The translations under genes were made by a program, and so were the position numbers. Source: HK1 sp965220535 (GTDB lineage Bacteria > Pseudomonadota > Gammaproteobacteria > HK1). Taken from it: 64,000 nucleotides of DNA. The stretch spans positions 868,001 to 932,000 of the forward strand of contig OZ244833.1 in assembly GCA_965220535.1 (NCBI GenBank), written 5' to 3'. Numbering within the stretch: the first letter of the stretch is position 1; each line of letters opens with the position of its first letter. Shown here piece by piece: positions 56,569 through 64,000 of this stretch. The notes beneath the pieces were generated by a model that worked only from the letters and a program-made list of their open reading frames with translations, ran no database searches and was not told the origin of the DNA.

Positions 56569-57441
56569 ATGGTGAAAGTGCGATCCTTTCGCCGACATTT
56601 CAGGAGTCCGCCTTTGTCGAAGTCCTCCCCGTCCGGCCAACCGAACTCGCCCGGGCCTGTCAGCACGAGCCCCGGCGAAGCGGTGCCGCTCGAAGTCGTC
56701 CTTGCCCGATGGCCCGCGCCGCCCGCAGTGCGGGCTTTGAGCACGACCCGCAAGGGGGGAACGAGCACCGGGGCTTGGTCCTCCCTCAATCTCGGATTCG
56801 GCAGCGGCGACGATCCGGCGCAAGTGGTGCGCAATCGGGAACGACTGCGAGACTTCCTCGATCTCCGCGCCGAGCCCTTGTGGCTCGAGCAGGTGCACGG
56901 AACGAGGGTCGTTTTCGCCGAGGACTTCTCGCTCGGCTCGAAAACCCCGCAAGCCGATGCCTGCATCGCAAAGTCGGGGGATCGCCCTTGCGTGGCGCTC
57001 AGCGCCGACTGCTTGCCGGTGGTGCTTTGCGATACGAAGGCGAGCCGAGTCGGCATCGCCCACGCCGGTTGGCGCGGTCTGGCACAAGGGGTGATTCCGG
57101 CTTGTATCGAGGCGATGCAACGCCCGCCCGAGGATCTTCTGGCATGGCTCGGACCGGCGATCGGCCCCGATGCCTACGAGGTCGGCGAAGAAGTCCGCGA
57201 AGCCCTGGCAACCGGCGATAAAAGCCTCGATGACGCCTTTCGCCCCGGCGCCGCCGGCAAATGGCAGGCGAATCTCTTCGCCATCGCGAAGCATCAGATC
57301 AAAAGCGCCGGGGTGCATCGCGTCTACGGGGACGATCTTTGTACCTTTGCCGACCCCGGACGCTTTTTCTCCCACCGCCGCGACCGCGGCATCACCGGGC
57401 GCATCGCCACTTTGGTCTGGCTGGCCCCGGCCGAGGGCTGA
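56569..57441 (+). CDS. pgeF: Peptidoglycan editing factor / multicopper-like oxidase PgeF (YfiH)
   Basis: A laccase-domain protein of the YfiH family, reported as a purine nucleoside phosphorylase-type enzyme and as PgeF, which removes UDP-MurNAc-L-Ser misincorporation. Landmarks: STTRKGGTSTGAWSSLNLG, WLEQVHGTRV (His ligand), LSADCLPVVLCD (Cys) and VGIAHAGWRGLA (His), then WLGPAIGPDAYEVG and RRDRGITGRIATLVWL. 290 residues from ATG 56569; the first ~30 residues are unconserved, so the true start may be later. Confidence 0.88.
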   Translation: MVKVRSFRRHFRSPPLSKSSPSGQPNSPGPVSTSPGEAVPLEVVLARWPAPPAVRALSTTRKGGTSTGAWSSLNLGFGSGDDPAQVVRNRERLRDFLDLRAEPLWLEQVHGTRVVFAEDFSLGSKTPQADACIAKSGDRPCVALSADCLPVVLCDTKASRVGIAHAGWRGLAQGVIPACIEAMQRPPEDLLAWLGPAIGPDAYEVGEEVREALATGDKSLDDAFRPGAAGKWQANLFAIAKHQIKSAGVHRVYGDDLCTFADPGRFFSHRRDRGITGRIATLVWLAPAEG

Positions 57442-57623
57442 GCCTTTTCGTTGCCGCATGAGCGCCGCCGAAGACGAATCCTTCGGCGAGCGAACGAGGA
57501 ATCTCGCCCGCATCACACCCTGTAGCCCTAGACTTCGGGCGCCGGTTTTTTCGCGCCGGTTTTTTCGCTTGGGTTTTTTGGCTCGCCCCGATCGAAAGCA
57601 TCGGCGCGAGCGAATACCCGTCG

Positions 57624-57651
57624 CTTGATTCGCTCGCCGGCGATCGCATCT
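57624..57651 (+). promoter_or_regulatory. Putative heat-shock (sigma32) promoter of clpB
   Basis: CTTGATT (57624-57630), 13 bases, then TCGCATCT (57644-57651), compared with the sigma32 consensus CTTGAAA and CCCCATnT. It lies 38 bases upstream of the clpB start, in the region and spacing expected. The match is imperfect. Confidence 0.45.
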
Positions 57652-57688
57652 ACTCGATTATCGAAGCGATATTTTCGGAGACAAGAAT

Positions 57689-60295
<2,607 letters not shown>

Positions 60296-60421
60296 ACGAC
60301 ACTTTCGATGCGGACCGACGATTCGAACTTGAGAATCCGTTGATCGCTCGTACGATTCGAAAGCGTCGCTTCGGATGAATCGCTTCGAGGGTCGCAGCCG
60401 CCGGATACCGCATCCGCGGCT

Positions 60422-60933
60422 GCGGCCGGCGGACCGAGCGCTGCGCTCCCACCTTCGACCACTGATCTTTTTGAGGTACCGGGCTTGTTGATCATCGCGC
60501 TGCTACTCATCGGACTCATCGTCGGCAGTTTCCTCAATGTCGTCATCTATCGCCTGCCACGCATGATCGAGGCCTCTTGGGGAATCGGGCCGGCGGGGGT
60601 CAGGGTCGTCGATGGTCGGGTGGTGCCGGGCGACGCCGATTTGAGCCTCGCTTGGCCGCGTTCTTTTTGCCCCTCTTGCGGCCGGCGGACCGAGCGTTGC
60701 GCTCCCACCTTCGACCACTGATCTTGTTGAGGTACCGGGCTTGTTGATCATCGCGCTGCTTCTCATCGGACTCATCGTCGGCAGTTTCCTCAATGTCGTC
60801 ATCTATCGCCTGCCACGCATGATCGAGGCCTCTTGGGGAATCGGGCCGGTGGGGGTCAGGGTCGTCGATGGTCGGGTGGTGCCGGGCGACGCCGATTTGA
60901 GCCTCGCCTGGCCGCGTTCTTTTTGCCCCTCTT
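60422..60933 (+). repeat. Tandem duplication of the pilD 5' region (two 256-base units)
   Basis: Units 60422-60677 and 60678-60933 are nearly identical, differing at a handful of positions. Each contains the leader GGCCGGCGGACCGAGCG, the TTG start and the first ~60 codons of pilD. The short word TGCGG at both unit boundaries suggests slippage or recombination at microhomology. Confidence 0.9.
60485..60721 (+). pseudogene. Truncated copy of the pilD start
   Basis: Identical to the first ~60 residues of PilD (MLIIALLLIGLIVGSFLN...) except for Ala in place of Val at one site, then running out of homology after CPSC into GRRTERCAPTFDH and a stop. It has the first CxxC only and no catalytic aspartates, so it cannot be a peptidase. 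It is created by the tandem duplication and carries its own GAGGT and TTG start. Confidence 0.85.
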
Positions 60934-61640
60934 GCGGGCATCGAATCCGAGCGATCGAGAATATCCCTCTGATCAGCTATTTATGGCTGCGCGGACGCTG
61001 CTCCGACTGCAGCTGTCGCATCCCCGTCCGCTATCCCTTGGTCGAGCTGGGCGGGGCGGCGATGGCCCTCCTAGCGGGATGGCATTTCGGTCTCGGGATC
61101 GAGGCCTTGGGGGCCTGCCTGTTGGGCTGGACCTTGCTCGCGGCCAGCGCGATCGATATCGAAACCCGCCTCCTGCCCGATCCCGTCACCTTGTCCTTGC
61201 TCTGGCTAGGACTCGCATTCAACTTAGGCGGCGTATTCGTCCCCCTTTCCGATGCGGTGGTCGGGGCGATGGTCGGCTATCTCTTTTTATGGCTCGTCTA
61301 CCGTATCTACAAATTGCTGACCGGCAAGGAGGGCATGGGCTACGGCGATTTCAAGTTGCAGGCAGCGCTGGGGGCGTGGCTGGGATGGCAACACTTGGCC
61401 GGGATCGTCTTTCTCTCCTGTTCGTTAGGCACCGCCTTCGCCGTGGTTTTGATCATCCAAAGAGCGAGATCGCGAGCCGCCGAACGCAAGGACAACGATG
61501 CCAAGCCCGATAGCCCCTTGACCCCGCCACCGGATATATCCTTTCCCTTCGGCCCCTTCCTCGCCTTGGCCGGGCTCCATGCGCTTTATATCGGCGACCC
61601 CCTCGAGATCCTCTTCTCCTTGCCCCCCCTTTCTCTTTGA
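60741..61640 (+). CDS. pilD: Type IV prepilin peptidase / N-methyltransferase PilD
   Basis: Cleaves and N-methylates type IV prepilins and type II secretion pseudopilins at the inner membrane. TTG start with GAGGT 7 bases upstream. The N-terminal methylase domain has the two CxxC pairs (CPSCG and CSDCSC); the catalytic aspartates are in AIDIETRLLPD and GYGDFKLQAA; about eight membrane helices. 299 residues. coaE follows 50 bases downstream, the usual order. Its promoter-proximal part is duplicated in tandem. Confidence 0.94.
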   Translation: MLIIALLLIGLIVGSFLNVVIYRLPRMIEASWGIGPVGVRVVDGRVVPGDADLSLAWPRSFCPSCGHRIRAIENIPLISYLWLRGRCSDCSCRIPVRYPLVELGGAAMALLAGWHFGLGIEALGACLLGWTLLAASAIDIETRLLPDPVTLSLLWLGLAFNLGGVFVPLSDAVVGAMVGYLFLWLVYRIYKLLTGKEGMGYGDFKLQAALGAWLGWQHLAGIVFLSCSLGTAFAVVLIIQRARSRAAERKDNDAKPDSPLTPPPDISFPFGPFLALAGLHALYIGDPLEILFSLPPLSL

Positions 61641-61690
61641 ACGCGCCCGAGCCCGCCTGACAAAGAGCCGACCGCTTCGAGGATGCCGCC

Positions 61691-62338
61691 GTGAGACCAG
61701 CATCGACCACCGAAGACGAAGCCTCGAAACGGCCCCCGATCGTCGCCCTGACCGGAGGCATCGCTTCGGGCAAAAGCGCCGTCGCCAAGCGCTTCGAAGC
61801 GCACGGAATACCGGTGATCGATGCCGACGATGTCGCCCGGGATCTGGTCGCCCCCGGAACCCCGGCCTTGGCGGAGATCGTTCGTCGATTCGGCGAGGAT
61901 GTCCTCGACAGCCAAGGCCGACTCGATCGGGGACGCATGCGAAAGCGCATTTTCGAGCGCCCGCAAGAGCGCCGGGCTCTCGAGTCGATCCTGCACCCGA
62001 GGGTGCGCGAGACGATGCGCACCTTCGCCGCCTCGAAAACGAAAGCGCCTTACGTCCTCTTCGTGATCCCCCTGCTGGTGGAAACGGGACAGGCCAAGGA
62101 AATGGACCGAACGATCGTCGTGGACGCCCCCCGCCGACTGCGGGTAAAACGCGCCGTCTCGCGAGACGGCTCGACCCCCGAAACCATCGAAGCGATCATC
62201 GACTCCCAAACCGACCGCGACAACCTACTGGCAGTGGCCGATATCGTGATCGAAAACCACGGGGATATAGCGGATCTCGATAGACAAGTCGAAAAAGCCC
62301 ATCGAGATTGCCTCTCCTTGGCAGCGAGTCGGGGTTGA
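61691..62338 (+). CDS. coaE: Dephospho-CoA kinase
   Basis: Last step of coenzyme A synthesis. GTG start. After ~15 unconserved residues come P-loop ALTGGIASGKSAVA, VIDADDVARDLVAPGTPAL, ILHPRVRETM, VLFVIPLLVET and the lid with VKRAVSRDG. 215 residues, normal. Co-oriented with pilD. Confidence 0.94.
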   Translation: MRPASTTEDEASKRPPIVALTGGIASGKSAVAKRFEAHGIPVIDADDVARDLVAPGTPALAEIVRRFGEDVLDSQGRLDRGRMRKRIFERPQERRALESILHPRVRETMRTFAASKTKAPYVLFVIPLLVETGQAKEMDRTIVVDAPRRLRVKRAVSRDGSTPETIEAIIDSQTDRDNLLAVADIVIENHGDIADLDRQVEKAHRDCLSLAASRG

Positions 62339-62440
62339 AAAGGCGAAGATAAGACACTATCATCGCAGGGGAAATAAACCGCTTCGGCCGAGTATGAAAA
62401 TTCACTTGAGCCCTCGATGGGTTGCAAAGGATAAACAGCC

Positions 62441-64000
62441 ATGATCACTACCCCCCCCCCCCCGAAAATTAGAAACCGAACGCCGAACTCGTCTTTCTGA
62501 TCGATCGTTTTCCGATGTTTTCATAAGAGGTGCTTTAGCGCTTGTCGATCGAATCTCTTCTATTTTCGCGGGTGCTATATCTCCACTCGTCTTTATAAAA
62601 ACTTCAGTCCTTCGTAAAAAGTACGAAACCATCCCCCTTCAAAAGAAGAGTCGGATCGTTCGTGCAATCTTTCCTATTTTTATAAGCGTGTCGATTCTCT
62701 ATATCCCTTCCGGCTTCGCTCAGGCGCAAACTCCGGCGCTCGATGTGAACCCCACCTCCTTGACCATAGCCGAAGGCGGACAAGCCACCTTCCAAGTGCG
62801 TTTGGCGACACAACCATCGGCGAGTGTCTCGGTCGGCGCACCTTCCCCGGACTCATCTATCACCATCGATACCAAACCGGATCAGGCGGGCAATCAGTCT
62901 ACCTTTGCGTTCGGCCCAACACAAGCTTGGAATGTATATCAGATGGTGACCGTTTCCGCGGCGCATGACGATGATACGGATGACGAATCTTTTGTTATAA
63001 CCCTTACTTCGTTTAGTACGGACGGGAGCCACAGTGGCTTGACGGCAACCGTGAATCTCACCGTCACCGACGACGACAAACCGACCATCGTTCTCTCCGA
63101 TACACAGACGCTGAGCATCGACGAGGGTGGCTCGGGGACTTTCAGTGTCAGCCTCAGCGCCGCCCCGAACGCCGACGTGACGGTCTCTCTTGCGAAGACC
63201 AACTCGGATATCACCCTTTCCCCGACATCGCTGCCTTTCACCACGACGGATTTTGGCGCAAAATCGGTCACCGTCAACGCTGCCGAGGACGACGACGCCA
63301 CCGACGATACCGACACGATTACCCTTTCCGCCACGGGATATACGCCTGTGACGAAATCGGTCGACGTCGACGATAACGATACCGCGGCCATCGACGTGGA
63401 TACCACCTCCTTGACCATGACCGAAGGCGGACAAGCCACCTTCCGAGTGAAACTCGCGACAGAACCATCGGAGAATATCCGGGTCACCTTTTCTACCTCG
63501 GACGATTCACTTGTCACCATCGATACCGACCCGAATTCGGCGAACAATCAGGACTTTCTGCGCTTCGGGGCCACCTCGAGTATGAATGTCGTCGCTTGGG
63601 ATGACTACCAAACGGTGACCATTTCTGCAGTTCATGACAATGATACGGATCATGAATCTGTCACTATCCGAGGTACCGGCGACCCCTTTTCGACAGCCGA
63701 GGAGTATCGATCAAAGACTGCATCGGTTGCCGTCACCATCACCGACGACGACACTCCCTCGGGAACGATTCAGGTCACCCCGGTGGGCACGCTGTCGGTC
63801 AACGAAGGGAGCTCGGCGACCCTATCCGTCAGTCTCAGCACTGCACCGAACGCGAACGTGACGGTCTCTCTTGCGAAGACCAACTCCGATATCACCCTTT
63901 CCCCGACATCGCTGACTTTCACTGCCGGCAGCGACGACAACTGGAATACCGGCCAAACGGTGACGGTCAGAGCCACCGAGGATGACGATACCGCGAACGA
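62441..64000 (+). CDS. Second Calx-beta repeat protein with a poly-C switch at its start (partial)
   Basis: Starts M-I-T-T followed by poly-proline from the C tract; AAAGGA is 9 bases upstream. With 12 or 15 C the frame runs open to the window end: a basic N-terminal extension (~75 residues), a signal-like hydrophobic stretch (RAIFPIFISVSILYIPSGFAQAQ), then Calx-beta repeats (PTSLTIAEGGQATFQVRL, TQTLSIDEGGSGTFSVSL, TTSLTMTEGGQATFRVKL, GTLSVNEGSSATLSVSL; each with an acidic end loop). With the 13 C present the ATG frame ends after about 20 codons, so the gene is OFF as sequenced. Related to the gene at 18940-21730. Probably a surface or matrix protein; the C-terminus is outside the window. Confidence 0.8.
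62451..62463 (+). repeat. 13-base poly-C tract at the start of the second Calx-beta gene
   Basis: The ATG at 62441 is in frame 2 and the body in frame 3; removing one C (12) or adding two (15) joins them. It follows ATGATCACTA, the same place as the tract in the first Calx-beta gene (ATGATCATTA). Confidence 0.88.

Noticed and set aside
60485..60721. A short functional regulator or second prepilin peptidase
   Set aside because: It is the exact 5' part of pilD created by a tandem duplication and lacks the catalytic half.

Overview
The window is 64 kb of a GC-rich (roughly 60%, by eye) Gram-negative bacterial chromosome, most likely a gammaproteobacterium. Evidence: an LPS-transport cluster (kdsD-lptC-lptA-lptB-hpf-ptsN), hemC-hemD, a DUF2782 gene beside polA, pilD-coaE, a gammaproteobacterial-type Fur, and peptidoglycan recycling by MurU/AmgK. 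I see no tRNA, rRNA, CRISPR array or intact transposon. GATATC is strongly over-represented throughout, in genes and intergenic DNA alike.

Layout. 1-2.7 kb: start of a minus-strand gene with a textbook sigma70 promoter, then an ADP-forming acyl-CoA synthetase. 2.8-13 kb: an accessory/defence region holding a type ISP restriction-modification enzyme broken by a 22-C tract, a membrane GAF-like protein and a Panacea (DUF4065) protein in one overlapping operon, then murU, a membrane hypothetical and a type II restriction-modification pair. 13-18.3 kb: comEA, a HAD phosphatase, an alkyltransferase-like protein and a glutaredoxin-like protein, interspersed with decayed partial duplications of their own 3' ends, then an MFS transporter. 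18.5-22.2 kb: a large exported Calx-beta repeat protein with a 16-C tract at its start, an opposing Calx-beta gene fragment and an IS3-family remnant.

22.5-62.3 kb is mostly housekeeping: AI-2E-family transporter, ptsN, hpf, lptB/A/C and kdsD (kdsC and rpoN are not at their usual positions), an accessory cluster of hypotheticals, amgK, polA (proofreading residues replaced), DUF2782, mgtE, a hemC-hemD-ptsH-ptsI operon, gshB, fur, hisN-like, cobQ with a FecCD-type ABC importer, SDR, cysQ, quinone oxidoreductase, trpD-trpC-vanY, OsmC, pgeF, clpB, a partly duplicated pilD and coaE. 62.4 kb to the end: a second Calx-beta protein with a 13-C tract directly after its start codon, running off the window.

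Main discovery: three long poly-C tracts lie inside coding sequence. One is between the two helicase lobes of the restriction enzyme and two follow the first four codons of exported Calx-beta proteins. All three are out of frame as sequenced, and each would be restored by a one- or two-base change. The two Calx-beta genes share their ribosome-binding site, start codon and tract layout. This looks like an undescribed poly-C phase-variation programme that switches both DNA modification and surface proteins. The same stretch of DNA also carries a fragment that could act as a Calx-beta sequence donor and a possible toxin-antitoxin pair linked to the switching restriction enzyme.
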